Assembly: GCA_030145345.1 (NCBI GenBank)
Contig: JAQYVT010000025.1
Location: forward strand, 1-32,968
DNA from: Desulfobacterales bacterium
Lineage (GTDB): Bacteria; Desulfobacterota; Desulfobacteria; Desulfobacterales; UBA11574
Reading direction: 5' to 3'
DNA: 32,968 nucleotides
Part shown: piece after piece, positions 15,166-23,840 of the stretch
How the letters are laid out: every line of letters begins with the position of its first letter
How positions within the stretch are numbered: the first letter of the stretch is position 1
Position numbers and translations under genes: made by a program
Notes under the pieces: generated by a model
The model's input: only the letters and a program-made list of their open reading frames with translations
Database searches by the model: none
What the model was told of the DNA's origin: nothing

Positions 15166-16023
15166 GCGTTTCAGCTTCAGCGCCGCTTCATATACCTTAT
15201 TTTTAGGAAGACCGTATTTTTGGGCGACCGTTCTTGTAACCTCGGACAGTTTGCTTCCGTTTTCAGCAAGCCCTTTGATGAGTTCAGCTCTAACGATGTC
15301 CAGAGAGACTTCATTATTTTCTTCAGAGCCTTTTACCAGAAGTGTGCATTCCCCTTTCACCGCCGGCCGTTGGCGCAACGAATCCATAATTTCAGATAAA
15401 ACACCCCTTAAAAATTCTTCGTGCAACTTTGTCATTTCCCGGCAAAGAACGCAATATCTGTTCCCCATAACATTCATGATTTCTTCCAGTAAGGATAAAA
15501 TACGCCCCGGCGATTCATAAAATATTAGGGTTCTGTTTTCATTGGCCAGTGCTTTGAGCTGATCCATTCGCTTTGATTTTTTTCGGGCGGGAAACCCTGC
15601 AAAAATAAAAGAGTCGGTTGGCAGTCCTGCAGCGCTGATAGCGGTAATTACGGCAGAAACTCCGGGAATGGGAATAACCCGAATATCGTTCGCTATGGCT
15701 GCTTTGACCAGCCGGTAGCCTGGGTCCGATACGGCGGGGGTGCCGGCATTGGTTACCAGTGCAACCGATGATCCTGTCTTGAGACGATGAATCAACACCG
15801 GCGTGCGCGATTCTTCGTTATGTTCATGATAAGAGATCAGATTATTTTTGATGTCATGATATGCCAGCAGCCTGCCGGTGTGCCGGGTATCTTCCGCAGC
15901 CACAAGATCGACCTGACCGAGGGTTTTTAGGGCCCTTAGGGTAATATCCTCCATGTTTCCGATGGGTGTCGTCACCACATAAAGGTCACCTGTTTTATTA
16001 CAAAGATTTGACATCAAACCCAT
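15148..16023 (-). CDS. rsmI: 16S rRNA 2'-O-ribose C1402 methyltransferase RsmI
   Basis: This 291-residue tetrapyrrole-methylase-fold enzyme uses SAM to methylate the 2'-O of C1402 in 16S rRNA. The N-terminal LYVVTTPIGNMEDITLRAL and the AAEDTRHTGRLL block are diagnostic. ALVTNAGTPAVSDPGYRLV and IPIPGVSAVITAISAAGL form the SAM site. FAGFPARKKSKR and FYESPGRI follow, and the C-terminal extension ends in LPKNKVYEAALKLKRK. The length matches the family. The ATG at 16023 is used; a Met three codons later is also possible. The last codons are formed by a simple repeat. It is downstream of yraN, as in many proteobacteria, but a 103-bp gap with a palindrome separates them. Confidence 0.95.
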   Translation of the reverse strand: MGLMSNLCNKTGDLYVVTTPIGNMEDITLRALKTLGQVDLVAAEDTRHTGRLLAYHDIKNNLISYHEHNEESRTPVLIHRLKTGSSVALVTNAGTPAVSDPGYRLVKAAIANDIRVIPIPGVSAVITAISAAGLPTDSFIFAGFPARKKSKRMDQLKALANENRTLIFYESPGRILSLLEEIMNVMGNRYCVLCREMTKLHEEFLRGVLSEIMDSLRQRPAVKGECTLLVKGSEENNEVSLDIVRAELIKGLAENGSKLSEVTRTVAQKYGLPKNKVYEAALKLKRKVDSA

Positions 16024-16064
16024 CGCTTTTCACAACAGTAATATTAAAATTCTTGCGTTACGAG

Positions 16065-16085
16065 GACTGCGCTTCCAGCGCAGTC
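16065..16085. repeat. Perfect palindrome between yraN and rsmI
   Basis: GACTGCGCT (16065-16073) and AGCGCAGTC (16077-16085) form a perfect nine-pair stem with a three-base loop. There is no T-run on the minus strand, so termination between the two co-directional genes is unlikely. It could be an mRNA processing or stabilising hairpin. Confidence 0.5.
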
Positions 16086-16126
16086 AATTTAAAAATTAAC
16101 TGAATACCACGTTTAGGCACTTCAAA

Positions 16127-16498
16127 TTATCCGTAGGCGAGTTCAAAGGCATTTTTTACGATCTCTATTCGGGGATTGTCTTGGGCTGAACTTATTGAAA
16201 TAACATCAAACCTTGCTTTGGCACGGGTCTGTTTCGTGGCTTTAAGATAGTACAAGGCAACCATGGAAATTTTACGCTGTTTTTTGGGGGTGACCGCCCC
16301 TTTGGGGTTTCCGAAAAGATCCGACCTTCGGGCCTTGACCTCGACAAAGACCAGGGTTCCTTTTTCTTTGGCAATGATATCGATTTCCCCCAGTTTGTTT
16401 CGGTAATTCTGCTCCAGAATCTTGTATCCGTTTTTCTTAAGGTGCCTTACGGCTAAAGACTCACTTTCTTTACCGAATTGCTGCCGCTTGTTTAGCAT
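16127..16498 (-). CDS. yraN: YraN family protein (UPF0102, predicted restriction-endonuclease-like fold)
   Basis: This 123-residue protein begins with the typical GKESESLAVRHLKKNGYKIL and then shows YRNKLGEIDIIAKEKGTLVFVEVKARR (residues about 31-57), with the E-D-x(n)-E-x-K nuclease-like motif, G-E-I-D and F-V-E-V-K. The family is related to Holliday-junction-resolvase-type nucleases but lacks an agreed function. The ATG at 16498 follows AAAGG. It lies between rnhB and rsmI, a common arrangement in this gene cluster. Confidence 0.93.
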   Translation of the reverse strand: MLNKRQQFGKESESLAVRHLKKNGYKILEQNYRNKLGEIDIIAKEKGTLVFVEVKARRSDLFGNPKGAVTPKKQRKISMVALYYLKATKQTRAKARFDVISISSAQDNPRIEIVKNAFELAYG

Positions 16499-16560
16499 TA
16501 TAAAACCTTTTTAGTTCTACAAGGTTAAGGCCAAATATTTAAGGTGTTGACGTTAGGGGA

Positions 16561-17169
16561 TTACAAATATTCCTTAACTCCTTTGAAGCTTTGTCTGTGG
16601 ATGGGGCAGGATCCGAATTCCCGGATCGCTGCCTTATGGGCTTTGGTCGGGTATCCTTTGTGTTTGGAAAATCCAAACTGAGGATAATCCTGGTGGTACC
16701 GTTCCATCAGCCTGTCACGGGTTACTTTTGCAATGATCGACGCAGCGGCAATGGAAATACTGCGGGCGTCACCTTTGGGAATCGGCTCCTGGGGCAGGGT
16801 TGAAGAAATCTTAAAAATACCGTCTATGAGAAGGCAATCCGGTTGGGGGGCCAGATTTTCAGACGCCATGGCCATGGACAGGAGGGCGGCTTGCAGAATA
16901 TTGATGCGATCTATTTCCGGCGGGTCGACGATCCCGATTCCAATGGAGACCGCACGGTCGTAAATCTTGTCGTAAAAATACGCCCGTTTTTTGGGTGTCA
17001 ATTTTTTGGAATCGGATATTCCGGGAATATGCAAATAATTAGGCAGGATAACCGCTGCAGACACAACCGGGCCGGCCAGTGGTCCCCGGCCGGCTTCATC
17101 GATACCCGCGATTCTTGAAAATCCGTTATCAATGCTTTTTTTTTCGAATAACCACAGGTCTTGTCCCAT
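16561..17169 (-). CDS. rnhB: Ribonuclease HII
   Basis: This 202-residue endonuclease removes the RNA strand of RNA-DNA hybrids and starts removal of misincorporated ribonucleotides. The signature IAGIDEAGRGPLAGPVVSAA (about residues 21-40) contains the first acidic pair. LIDG (about 114-117) gives a third acid, and SIIAKVTRDRLM (about 143-154) with HKGYPT (about 169-174) complete the family pattern. Length is normal. It follows rplS in the usual order rplS-rnhB-yraN. The 98-bp gap upstream holds a short inverted repeat (GTTAAG/CTTAAC on the minus strand) but no clear terminator. Confidence 0.96.
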   Translation of the reverse strand: MGQDLWLFEKKSIDNGFSRIAGIDEAGRGPLAGPVVSAAVILPNYLHIPGISDSKKLTPKKRAYFYDKIYDRAVSIGIGIVDPPEIDRINILQAALLSMAMASENLAPQPDCLLIDGIFKISSTLPQEPIPKGDARSISIAAASIIAKVTRDRLMERYHQDYPQFGFSKHKGYPTKAHKAAIREFGSCPIHRQSFKGVKEYL

Positions 17170-17267
17170 GGAATCACAATCGATCGAGGTTAAGTTCGCC
17201 TTAACTATACGGGTTGTTGGGATCCTGATTTTTTTAAACCGACACGGTTAAGGTTCACAAAAGACGG

Positions 17268-17615
17268 TTAATTGATGCGACGTTCTCTGATTCTTGCTGC
17301 CTTGCCCCTTAATTTGCGCAGGTAGTATATTTTTGAACGGCGTACACGTCCGAATGTGACCACTTCCAATTTGTCGATGACCGGAGAATGTAACGGGAAA
17401 ATACGCTCGACCCCGATTCCGTAAGATACTTTGCGAACGGTAAATGAAGACTTTGTCCCGCCGCCGCGTTTGCTGATCACGACACCTTGAAAAACCTGAA
17501 TCCGTTCTTTTTCACCTTCTTTAATCTTTACATGAACCTTAACGGTATCACCGGCGGCAAAATCCGGCAAATCAAGCCGCATCATCTCTCTTTCAATCTG
17601 TTGTACTCTTTCCAT
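17268..17615 (-). CDS. rplS: 50S ribosomal protein L19
   Basis: This ribosomal protein of about 115 residues lies at the 30S-50S interface. [56 protein letters not shown] and the basic end [17 protein letters not shown] are textbook L19. Three in-frame ATGs lie close together (17627, 17621, 17615). The last has GGAG six bases upstream, so I chose it; the first adds four residues. It follows the SPOUT methyltransferase gene in the trmD-rplS neighbourhood. Confidence 0.96.
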   Translation of the reverse strand: MERVQQIEREMMRLDLPDFAAGDTVKVHVKIKEGEKERIQVFQGVVISKRGGGTKSSFTVRKVSYGIGVERIFPLHSPVIDKLEVVTFGRVRRSKIYYLRKLRGKAARIRERRIN

Positions 17616-17674
17616 ATTCATCTCCATAATTCATTCATTAGGCTCGTAATTCAGCAGTTTTCGAGCATGGTTTT

Positions 17675-18220
17675 TTATTCTTTTCTTCCAAACAGTCTGT
17701 CAAGTATGACGGCTGCAGCCGATCGCACGGATAGGTGATTGTAATCGGTATTTCCGAAGACCGGATCGAGTGCGTAATCGGCATCTGCCATAAATTTTTC
17801 TGAAAGCCCCCAGCCCGTACCGAATATTAACAGGTAAAGGGTGTCATCTTGGAGCATTTCCCGGAACCGTTTAAAGCTTATATTACGGGGGCTGTGACCG
17901 GCGCTGGTAACAACCGTTTTCGGTGAATCTCCGCTGTTTTTACGGATATGTTCGATGACCTCATCGATAGATTTTTTTATTCTGATCAGCTTCAGGGCTT
18001 CTTTACGTTTTGGATTATATCTTGCGCCTGTTCCTTTTAACCAATGGGAAATAATTTTTTCCACCAGTGCTTTCTGGTCGGAAAGGGGCGTGACCACATA
18101 AAATGATCGCACACCGTATGTCTTTGCCGCTCTCGATATATCATGCAGATCCAGGTTCGTTACCGCAGATGCAATAATATCACCCTTCTTGTTGACCACC
18201 GGATAATGCGTCAGGGCCAT
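17675..18220 (-). CDS. SPOUT-type RNA methyltransferase (PF09936-like, TM1570 family)
   Basis: This protein of about 181 residues has ALTHYPVVNKKGDIIASAVT followed by NLDLHDISRAAKTYG at the N-terminus. A C-terminal SPOUT knot follows: LLIFGTGWGLSEKFM (about 130-146) is the SAM-binding loop, and YNHLSVRSAAAVILDRL follows. The family is encoded beside, or fused to, trmD in Thermotoga, Aquifex and deltaproteobacteria-like genomes, and its RNA target is not settled. The frame is open from 18250, which would overlap trmD by about 70 bp. The ATG at 18220 gives the usual N-terminus MALTHYPVVN but still overlaps trmD by about 40 bp; neither has a clear ribosome binding site. Translation is probably coupled to trmD. 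Confidence 0.85.
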   Translation of the reverse strand: MALTHYPVVNKKGDIIASAVTNLDLHDISRAAKTYGVRSFYVVTPLSDQKALVEKIISHWLKGTGARYNPKRKEALKLIRIKKSIDEVIEHIRKNSGDSPKTVVTSAGHSPRNISFKRFREMLQDDTLYLLIFGTGWGLSEKFMADADYALDPVFGNTDYNHLSVRSAAAVILDRLFGRKE

Positions 18221-18977
18221 ATAAAGATTGGTCGTGTATGATTTTTTCAATATCGAGGCACCACTTTTTCAGAATTTCAATCTCCTGGCTGCTCAGGGGT
18301 CTATCCTCCAGCAAATCCTGCCGTTTCAGGAATGTGCGTATCAGCGACGTTTCAAGCCTCCATTTCTCGATTTCTTTGTGGTTGCCCGACAACAGTACAC
18401 CGGGGACTTCAACGTCTTCGAAGATCCTGGGCCGTGTATAATGTGCATGTTCCAACACACTGTCTGAAAAAGAATCTTTTTCAGCCGAGTCCTTACCGCC
18501 GAGCACACCGGGAATCAACCGGGTTATGGCATCGATGATAACCATGGCTGCCAGTTCACCCCCTGTGAGGATATAGTCACCGATGGAAATTTCATCATCG
18601 ATAAAATCGTTGCAAATCCGTTCATCAACGCCTTCGTAGCGGCCGCAAACCAAAATAAGTCCATCCGATGATGCCAATTCCCGGGCGACACTCTGATCAA
18701 AACGTCGCCCCTGGGGTGTCAGGAGAATCCTTTTGGACAACGGCGCTTTTTTTTCAGCAGCCCGGATGGCACCGGCCAGGGGTTCGGGCTTCATAATCAT
18801 CCCGCAGCCACCGCCGTATGGCCTGTCATCGGCAATACGGTGCTTTCCTTCTGCAAAATCTCGGATATCTATGGCTGATACGGAAATTTTGTCCTGATCT
18901 ACCGCGCGTCTGATAATCCCGTGTTCCCAAAATGGATTGAACATTTCAGGAAAAATAGTCAGGACAATAAAATTCAT
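18180..18977 (-). CDS. trmD: tRNA (guanosine(37)-N1)-methyltransferase TrmD
   Basis: This enzyme of about 265 residues makes m1G37 in tRNA with SAM, preventing +1 frameshifts. NFIVLTIFPEMFNPFWEHGI is the family start. YGGGCGMIMKPEPL (about 54-67), VCGRYEGVDERI (about 107-118), the knot loop SIGDYILTGGELAAM (about 127-142) and PGVLLSGNHKEIEKWR (about 199-214) are all present. The ATG at 18977 fits the family, although AAGGGG lies directly against it. A GTG at 18992 that overlaps the rimM stop (GTGA) is the alternative and would add MKFKG. The 3' end overlaps the SPOUT gene. Confidence 0.95.
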   Translation of the reverse strand: MNFIVLTIFPEMFNPFWEHGIIRRAVDQDKISVSAIDIRDFAEGKHRIADDRPYGGGCGMIMKPEPLAGAIRAAEKKAPLSKRILLTPQGRRFDQSVARELASSDGLILVCGRYEGVDERICNDFIDDEISIGDYILTGGELAAMVIIDAITRLIPGVLGGKDSAEKDSFSDSVLEHAHYTRPRIFEDVEVPGVLLSGNHKEIEKWRLETSLIRTFLKRQDLLEDRPLSSQEIEILKKWCLDIEKIIHDQSLYGPDALSGGQQEG

Positions 18978-18988
18978 CCCCTTAAATT

Positions 18989-19510
18989 TCACAACCCTTC
19001 CGGCAAAGCCACCCGCATGGTTTTATGTTCGAAATCTATTTCCAAAACCACCGATTCAAGCGCGGGAATCAGTGTTTCATTATCATCGCCTTTATCCAGA
19101 TCCTTGACCACAAAAACGTCGTTACTGCCGGTGGATATTATCGATTCAACGCGACCGATGTACTGTTCATCGGTGGTAAAAACTGAAAGCCCGATAATGT
19201 CACACCAGTAAAAGGAACCTTCTTCGGGCTCAGGAAGCGCGGCCCGTTCGATAAGAAGCTCGGCGCCGATCAGGGTTTCAGCTGCATTCCGGTTCCCAAT
19301 ACCTTCAAATGATAAAAGAATGCGTCTACCGTGAGGTTTGGCCCATTTTATGGTATAATTTTTTTCGATTTTGCCGGCGCGGACAACAAGAATCGAACTG
19401 CCTGGGGTGAAAACAGACAAAGATTCAGCATTAGAATAGACCTTAAGGTTTCCTTTTACTCCATGGGCGCCAACGATTTTTCCAACAGTAAGAAACCCGT
19501 TTTTTTCCAC
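18989..19510 (-). CDS. rimM: Ribosome maturation factor RimM
   Basis: This 173-residue 30S assembly factor binds S19. The N-terminal barrel has FLTVGKIVGAHGVKGNLKVY (about 6-25) and the C-terminal PRC barrel has FYWCDIIGLSVFT followed by GRVESIISTGSNDVFVVK, with IPALESVVLEIDFEHKTMRV near the end. The start is GTG at 19510, four bases after the khpA stop, with AGGG upstream. It is part of rpsP-khpA-rimM-trmD, which is conserved in many bacteria. Confidence 0.96.
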   Translation of the reverse strand: MEKNGFLTVGKIVGAHGVKGNLKVYSNAESLSVFTPGSSILVVRAGKIEKNYTIKWAKPHGRRILLSFEGIGNRNAAETLIGAELLIERAALPEPEEGSFYWCDIIGLSVFTTDEQYIGRVESIISTGSNDVFVVKDLDKGDDNETLIPALESVVLEIDFEHKTMRVALPEGL

Positions 19511-19514
19511 ATCC

Positions 19515-19745
19515 CTATTCTATAATTTCAAGAACCGATCGTTTTTTTAATTTGGCGGAAGCAGCGCTCAATATGGTGCGCATGGCCCGCGCTGTTCGTC
19601 CCTGTTTCCCAATCACCTTTCCTAAATCCTCCTGGGCCACTTTGAGCTCTAATACCGAGGTCTGATTCCCCTCTACCTCTGAAACTTCAACGACTTCTGG
19701 ATTATCAACCAACGCCTGGGCAATATACTTGATCAGATCTTTCAT
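19515..19745 (-). CDS. khpA: KH-domain RNA-binding protein KhpA
   Basis: This 76-residue protein is a single KH domain. [15 protein letters not shown] carries the GxxG loop (GKQG, about residues 45-48) that contacts RNA, preceded by the [14 protein letters not shown] strand. KhpA proteins bind many RNAs and lie between rpsP and rimM in numerous genomes, as here. The ATG at 19745 has AAGGAGAT at good spacing. The stop is four bases before rimM. Confidence 0.94.
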   Translation of the reverse strand: MKDLIKYIAQALVDNPEVVEVSEVEGNQTSVLELKVAQEDLGKVIGKQGRTARAMRTILSAASAKLKKRSVLEIIE

Positions 19746-19787
19746 AGCTCGATCTCCTTTGTTGGCTTATGAGTAGGGGTAAAGATC

Positions 19788-20042
19788 TTATGCAGGCTTA
19801 GCAAAAAAACCTTCTTCTTTCAAAAGGCTTTTTACAGTGTCTGTAGGAATGGCGCCCTGATCAATCCAGTACTTGATCCGCTCTTGTTTCAGAACAACCT
19901 TGGCCGGATCTGTCAAAGGATTGTATGTTCCGACATTTTCTAGGTATCTACCGTCCCGGGGGGATTCACTATCCGCAACAACAATTCGGTAAAAAGGTCT
20001 TTTCTTTGCGCCGTGTCTGGCCAATCTGATTTTAACTGACAT
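19788..20042 (-). CDS. rpsP: 30S ribosomal protein S16
   Basis: This 84-residue protein starts [20 protein letters not shown] and continues [20 protein letters not shown] with NPLTDP, the S16 signature. [19 protein letters not shown] is the usual end. The ATG at 20042 follows AAGGAGA. It sits directly after ffh (13 bp gap) in the same operon. Confidence 0.97.
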   Translation of the reverse strand: MSVKIRLARHGAKKRPFYRIVVADSESPRDGRYLENVGTYNPLTDPAKVVLKQERIKYWIDQGAIPTDTVKSLLKEEGFFAKPA

Positions 20043-20055
20043 ATAAATTTCTCCT

Positions 20056-21387
20056 TCAAAACGACGGCATGCCCATGCCTAACCCTCGCATGCCGCCTTT
20101 GTTGACTTTTTTAATCATTTTAATAACTTGAGTGTAATTTTTAAGCAGCTTGTTGATATCCTGTACACTGGTTCCACTCCCTTTCGCAATTCTTTTGCGG
20201 CGGCTTCCCTTTATCAAAGTATACTGGCGTCGCTCCAAGGGGGTCATGGAATTAATAATCGCTTCGATCTTAACAAATTCCTTTTCGTCAACTTCGAGAT
20301 TTTTGAGCTGCTTCATTTGACCCATCCCGGGTATCATATTGATGAGTTCTGACATAGAACCCATTTTCCGAATCTGAACCATTTGATCACGAAAGTCTTC
20401 GAGTGTAAACTCATTTTTTCTTAATTTTTTTTCGAGTTCCGCCGCTTTTTTTTCGTCAACGACAGACTGGGCCTTTTCTATGATGGTGAGGACATCCCCC
20501 ATCCCCAGTATCCTTGAGGCCATTCTGTCCGGATGAAACGGCTCCAGATCGCTGAGTTTTTCACCGACACCGACAAACTTTATCGGTTTATCGGTTATCG
20601 ATTTTATCGACAAGGCTGCTCCGCCACGGGCATCGCCATCCATCTTTGAAAGGACAACGCCGCCAATATCCAAGGTCTTGTTGAATGATTGGGCGATATT
20701 AACAGCGTCCTGACCTGTCATGGCATCGGCCACCAAGAGAATATCGGCGGGTTTGACTGCGTCCTTGATACGGGAAAGTTCATCCATCAATGCCTCGTCG
20801 ATATGTAGACGACCGGCCGTATCGATGAGCAGTGTATCGCACCCTGTTCGGTGTGCCGTGGTTCTGGCTTCCTGACAAATTTGTACCGGGTCCATTTCCA
20901 GGCTGGATGGAAAAACGGGAACAGACAATTGCTGGCCGAGTTTGCTCAACTGGTCAATGGCGGCAGGGCGGTAAACATCTGCCGGAACCAGATACGGCTT
21001 TTTCCCCTTTTTCCTCAAAAAAACAGCGAGCTTGCCTGCGGTGGTCGTTTTGCCGGATCCCTGCAACCCCACCAGCATGATCGATACCGGCACAGGCCCT
21101 GAAAGGTTCAGGTCTTCAAGGCGACCCCCCATGAGCTCCGTCAGTTCATCGTTGACGATTTTGACAACCTGTTGGCCGGGAGTCAGGCTTGCCATAACTT
21201 CCTGCCCCAGGGCACGTTCCTTAATATCGGAAATAAACTTTTTTACAACTTTGTAGTGTACATCGGCCTCAAGAAGTGCCATTCTAACTTCTTTTAGGCC
21301 CTCCTCGATATTTTTTTCCGTTAATTTGCCGTGCCCCTTGAGTTTTTTAAATACGGCATTCAGTCTGTCACTCAAATTATTAAACAT
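20056..21387 (-). CDS. ffh: Signal recognition particle GTPase Ffh
   Basis: This 443-residue protein binds the 4.5S RNA and targets membrane-bound ribosomes to FtsY and the translocon. The N domain (1-90) is followed by the G domain, with [15 protein letters not shown] (about 107-121), LIDTAGR (about 187-193), [13 protein letters not shown] (about 246-258) and [14 protein letters not shown] (about 275-288). The C-terminal M domain includes [13 protein letters not shown] and the RNA-binding [16 protein letters not shown]. Length is normal. A good promoter lies about 35-65 bp upstream. It heads the long minus-strand cluster. The 4.5S RNA gene was not found in this window. Confidence 0.97.
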   Translation of the reverse strand: MFNNLSDRLNAVFKKLKGHGKLTEKNIEEGLKEVRMALLEADVHYKVVKKFISDIKERALGQEVMASLTPGQQVVKIVNDELTELMGGRLEDLNLSGPVPVSIMLVGLQGSGKTTTAGKLAVFLRKKGKKPYLVPADVYRPAAIDQLSKLGQQLSVPVFPSSLEMDPVQICQEARTTAHRTGCDTLLIDTAGRLHIDEALMDELSRIKDAVKPADILLVADAMTGQDAVNIAQSFNKTLDIGGVVLSKMDGDARGGAALSIKSITDKPIKFVGVGEKLSDLEPFHPDRMASRILGMGDVLTIIEKAQSVVDEKKAAELEKKLRKNEFTLEDFRDQMVQIRKMGSMSELINMIPGMGQMKQLKNLEVDEKEFVKIEAIINSMTPLERRQYTLIKGSRRKRIAKGSGTSVQDINKLLKNYTQVIKMIKKVNKGGMRGLGMGMPSF

Positions 21388-21423
21388 AAAAGCACCGATA
21401 ATATCTCAATATTGAAAACGCAA

Positions 21424-21452
21424 AATGTAATAGTTAAATAATATTATGTCAA
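21424..21452 (-). promoter_or_regulatory. Predicted sigma70-type promoter of the ffh-rpsP-khpA-rimM-trmD operon
   Basis: On the minus strand the -35 box TTGACA (21447-21452) and the -10 box TACATT (21424-21429) are 17 bp apart. The predicted start is near 21417, giving a leader of about 30 nt before ffh. The surrounding DNA is AT-rich. Confidence 0.6.
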
Positions 21453-21716
21453 GATTAAATAAAATGGTTTCACCATTTTATCGTTAATTTTCACGCTTAA
21501 TTTCGAAAACAATACGGTCGGGCATAGACACTTGACAAATGCACGCAATCATAGTCTGTTTTGACAGATTCCGAAGATTTGTCACGGGTGTATACTTTGC
21601 CCCCATGAACTGGAACAGCGAGCGCATTCCCCACAGACTGGGTGAAGCGCATCGGATTTCCCGTCAAAAGGACGGGAGCTTCAGGGAGCTTCAATTGTTC
21701 AAAAGGAACGTTTGAA
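21453..21716. other. Divergent intergenic region between ffh and rlmN
   Basis: No gene is seen. It holds a perfect hairpin AAAATGGT-TTC-ACCATTTT (21461-21479), a TTGACA at about 21537 and another at about 21559 (no good -10 at 17 bp), a TATACT at about 21590, and REP-like copy E (21607-21693). The rlmN open frame reaches back into the repeat, but the ribosome binding site points to the ATG at 21717. Confidence 0.55.
21607..21693 (+). repeat. Long composite REP-like repeat, copy E
   Basis: This copy starts GAACTGGAACAGCGAGCGC, has ATTCCCC, and ends GGGAGCTTCAGGGAGCTTCAA. It aligns over its whole length with copy D at 30705-30790 (GAACTGCAACAGCGAGGGC ... CTGCAGGGAGCGCCAA). The tail matches the short copies A, B and C. 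It contains the hairpin TTCCCGTC-AAAA-GGACGGGAG. It lies 24 bp before the rlmN start codon. Confidence 0.6.
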
Positions 21717-22778
21717 ATGTTGCCGGACATTAAAGAACTTACCAAAGACCAGCTTATTTTATGGCTTGAAGACCGAAATATCAAGCCTTATCGTGCCAAG
21801 CAGATCCTCAAGTGGATCTATGTGCGCCAGGCAGACACTTTTGAGGTGATGACCGATGTGGGAAAAGATATCAGAAAATGTCTTGCACGCCATTTTTCCA
21901 TCAAACGGCTTGAGAAGGAACGCACCGAAACCTCACGAGATGGTTCAAAAAAGTTTCTTTTTAAACTCATTGATGGAAGATATGTCGAAAGTGTCCTCAT
22001 CCCGGAAAAGAATCATTATACACTGTGTATATCCAGTCAGGTCGGCTGTGCACAAGGATGCAGGTTCTGTCTTACCGGCAGGGGCGGATGGGTGCGAAAT
22101 CTCACAAAAGGCGAAATCATCGCCCAGGTGCGCGATGTTGCAAATGATCTGGATAACTCAAAACGTCTCACCAACATTGTGATGATGGGGATGGGTGAAC
22201 CGCTGGCAAATTATTCCAATGTTGTCGGCGCTGTTGCCACCATCACGGACAGTGATGTTGGATTGGGATTTTCAAGTCGAAGGGTGACGGTTTCTACGTC
22301 GGGTCTTGTTCCCAAGCTGTCCCAATTGGGCCGCGAAACAGGGGTTAATCTGGCCATATCATTGAATGCCACGGACAATAAGACCCGCGACATGCTGATG
22401 CCCATCAACCGAAAGTATCCTCTGGAAAGGCTGCTGGACGCGTGTGCCGGATATCCTTTAATGCCCCGCCGCAAAATTACCTTCGAATACATTATTATAA
22501 AAGGGGTCAATGATTCAGAAGAAGACGCAAAACGTCTTGCCAGGCTCCTGAGACCGATACGGGCAAAAATCAACCTTATTCCATTTAACACCTTCGAAGG
22601 GAGCGACTTTGAGCGTCCCGAAGAACATGTCATTCTTACCTTCAAGGAAATTCTCAACAAAAACAATTATACCGCCGTCATTCGACAGAGCAAAGGACAG
22701 GATATTTCCGCGGCCTGCGGTCAGCTCAGCGCAAATTCGATGCAGGATTCAGACACTTTTTCGGTGGGTCCGGATTAG
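21717..22778 (+). CDS. rlmN: Dual-specificity RNA methyltransferase RlmN
   Basis: This 353-residue radical-SAM enzyme makes m2A2503 in 23S rRNA and m2A37 in some tRNAs. The radical-SAM motif GCAQGCRFCLTG (C-x3-C-x2-C, about residues 105-116) is preceded by HYTLCISSQVGC, whose first Cys is the conserved partner cysteine. The methyl-carrier Cys is in ISAACGQL near the C-terminus. MMGMGEPLANY, LAISLNATDNKTRD and LIPFNTFEGSDFERP are family blocks. The open frame extends to 21642 through a repeat, but the ATG at 21717 has AAGGAAC and fits the family N-terminus (LPDIKELTKDQL). It is convergent with the PP-loop gene (stops 4 bp apart). Confidence 0.96.
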   Translation: MLPDIKELTKDQLILWLEDRNIKPYRAKQILKWIYVRQADTFEVMTDVGKDIRKCLARHFSIKRLEKERTETSRDGSKKFLFKLIDGRYVESVLIPEKNHYTLCISSQVGCAQGCRFCLTGRGGWVRNLTKGEIIAQVRDVANDLDNSKRLTNIVMMGMGEPLANYSNVVGAVATITDSDVGLGFSSRRVTVSTSGLVPKLSQLGRETGVNLAISLNATDNKTRDMLMPINRKYPLERLLDACAGYPLMPRRKITFEYIIIKGVNDSEEDAKRLARLLRPIRAKINLIPFNTFEGSDFERPEEHVILTFKEILNKNNYTAVIRQSKGQDISAACGQLSANSMQDSDTFSVGPD

Positions 22779-22781
22779 GTG

Positions 22782-23777
22782 CTATATCAGAAAGTGCTTG
22801 ACTTCTTTCGGAGGGATTCCAATCACTTGGATTATTTCCGGCTCGCCGGGGGTTACAGCCCTCACTTCAACCGGGATGTTGTCTGGCGCTTTGCTGTAAC
22901 CGGCACATATTGAGGCTGCGAGTGTCCGGGTTTCTCTGCTGCCACCGTGGGGTACCAGAACGATGGGGCCGGGAAACTTTTTTACTTTGATCAACGTGTC
23001 CAGATCCGGATCATAATGTTTTAATAGGTTTTCATTGTCCTTCTGGGTTCGCCCGACGATTATTTTTGTTGTTTTGTTCAATCGAAGATGTCGTCCATGT
23101 TTTAAAAGATGGAGTTCTCTGTCGGCAGTTGTATCCTGGTGATCAAAAAGGTCCCTGAGCCGAGATGCGTAGCCTTTGTCCGTCAATAGACATCCGCCGG
23201 CAGGAGACGGATAGTTCGTGATTCCAAATTCTTGGGCAAGTTTCATCTGGGGTTTTCGGGATCTTCCGGATATGTCCAGCAGCAGATCCCTGTTTAACAG
23301 CCCCTCTTGTTCAGGTCGGGTTATCGGGAGCTTTTTTGCGCTTAACGGTCGCACGATATACCCATCAAAGCCGGATCGTTTTTCCACATAACGGAGAGAA
23401 TTCATGGTCTGGGACATGGGGCGCTGTCCCAGGACCTCTCCGCTGAAAAGAAAATCAAATCCATTTTCACGCATGATGGTTCCGGCCTGATTGAACATCA
23501 AGGCATGACAGTCCATACATGGATTCATGTACTTTCCATACCCACAATGCGGGTTTTTCAGCATCTCCAGATAAGGACGGGTTATATCCCTGACCATCAG
23601 GGGTATACCGGTGGTTCTGGACGCCTGCCGTGCATTTTCGGATGAAAAAAACGGTGTTTCGAATGTGATCCATTGGACGTCTATGCCCTGGTTTTGCAAC
23701 ACCAGGGCCGACAGGATGCTGTCGAGGCCGCCGGAACACAGGCCTAAAGCCCGCACTTTTTTTGACGGTAAATTCAT
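22782..23777 (-). CDS. MnmA-like PP-loop ATP pyrophosphatase fused to an NFACT-R (DUF814)-like domain
   Basis: This 331-residue protein has the ATP-pyrophosphatase loop CSGGLDSILS (about residues 14-23). A Cys pair follows in MNPCMDCHALMF (Cys 87 and 90), and a further Cys in SPAGGCLLTDKGYA (Cys 196). These correspond to the two catalytic cysteines of tRNA-thiolating MnmA-type enzymes. The last 110 residues (TKIIVGRTQKDNENLLKHY, KKFPGPIVLVPHG, AASICAGYSKAPDN) resemble the NFACT-R RNA-binding domain rather than the MnmA C-terminus. It is probably a sulfur transferase acting on tRNA, but the position modified is unknown. The ATG at 23777 lacks an obvious ribosome binding site. It is divergent from nth across an inverted-repeat element. 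Confidence 0.75.
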   Translation of the reverse strand: MNLPSKKVRALGLCSGGLDSILSALVLQNQGIDVQWITFETPFFSSENARQASRTTGIPLMVRDITRPYLEMLKNPHCGYGKYMNPCMDCHALMFNQAGTIMRENGFDFLFSGEVLGQRPMSQTMNSLRYVEKRSGFDGYIVRPLSAKKLPITRPEQEGLLNRDLLLDISGRSRKPQMKLAQEFGITNYPSPAGGCLLTDKGYASRLRDLFDHQDTTADRELHLLKHGRHLRLNKTTKIIVGRTQKDNENLLKHYDPDLDTLIKVKKFPGPIVLVPHGGSRETRTLAASICAGYSKAPDNIPVEVRAVTPGEPEIIQVIGIPPKEVKHFLI

Positions 23778-23840
23778 GATATGTGGTAGCTCAAAAAAAT
23801 AATGAGTAAAGAATCATTGTCCATAGAACGATTAAGTGTG

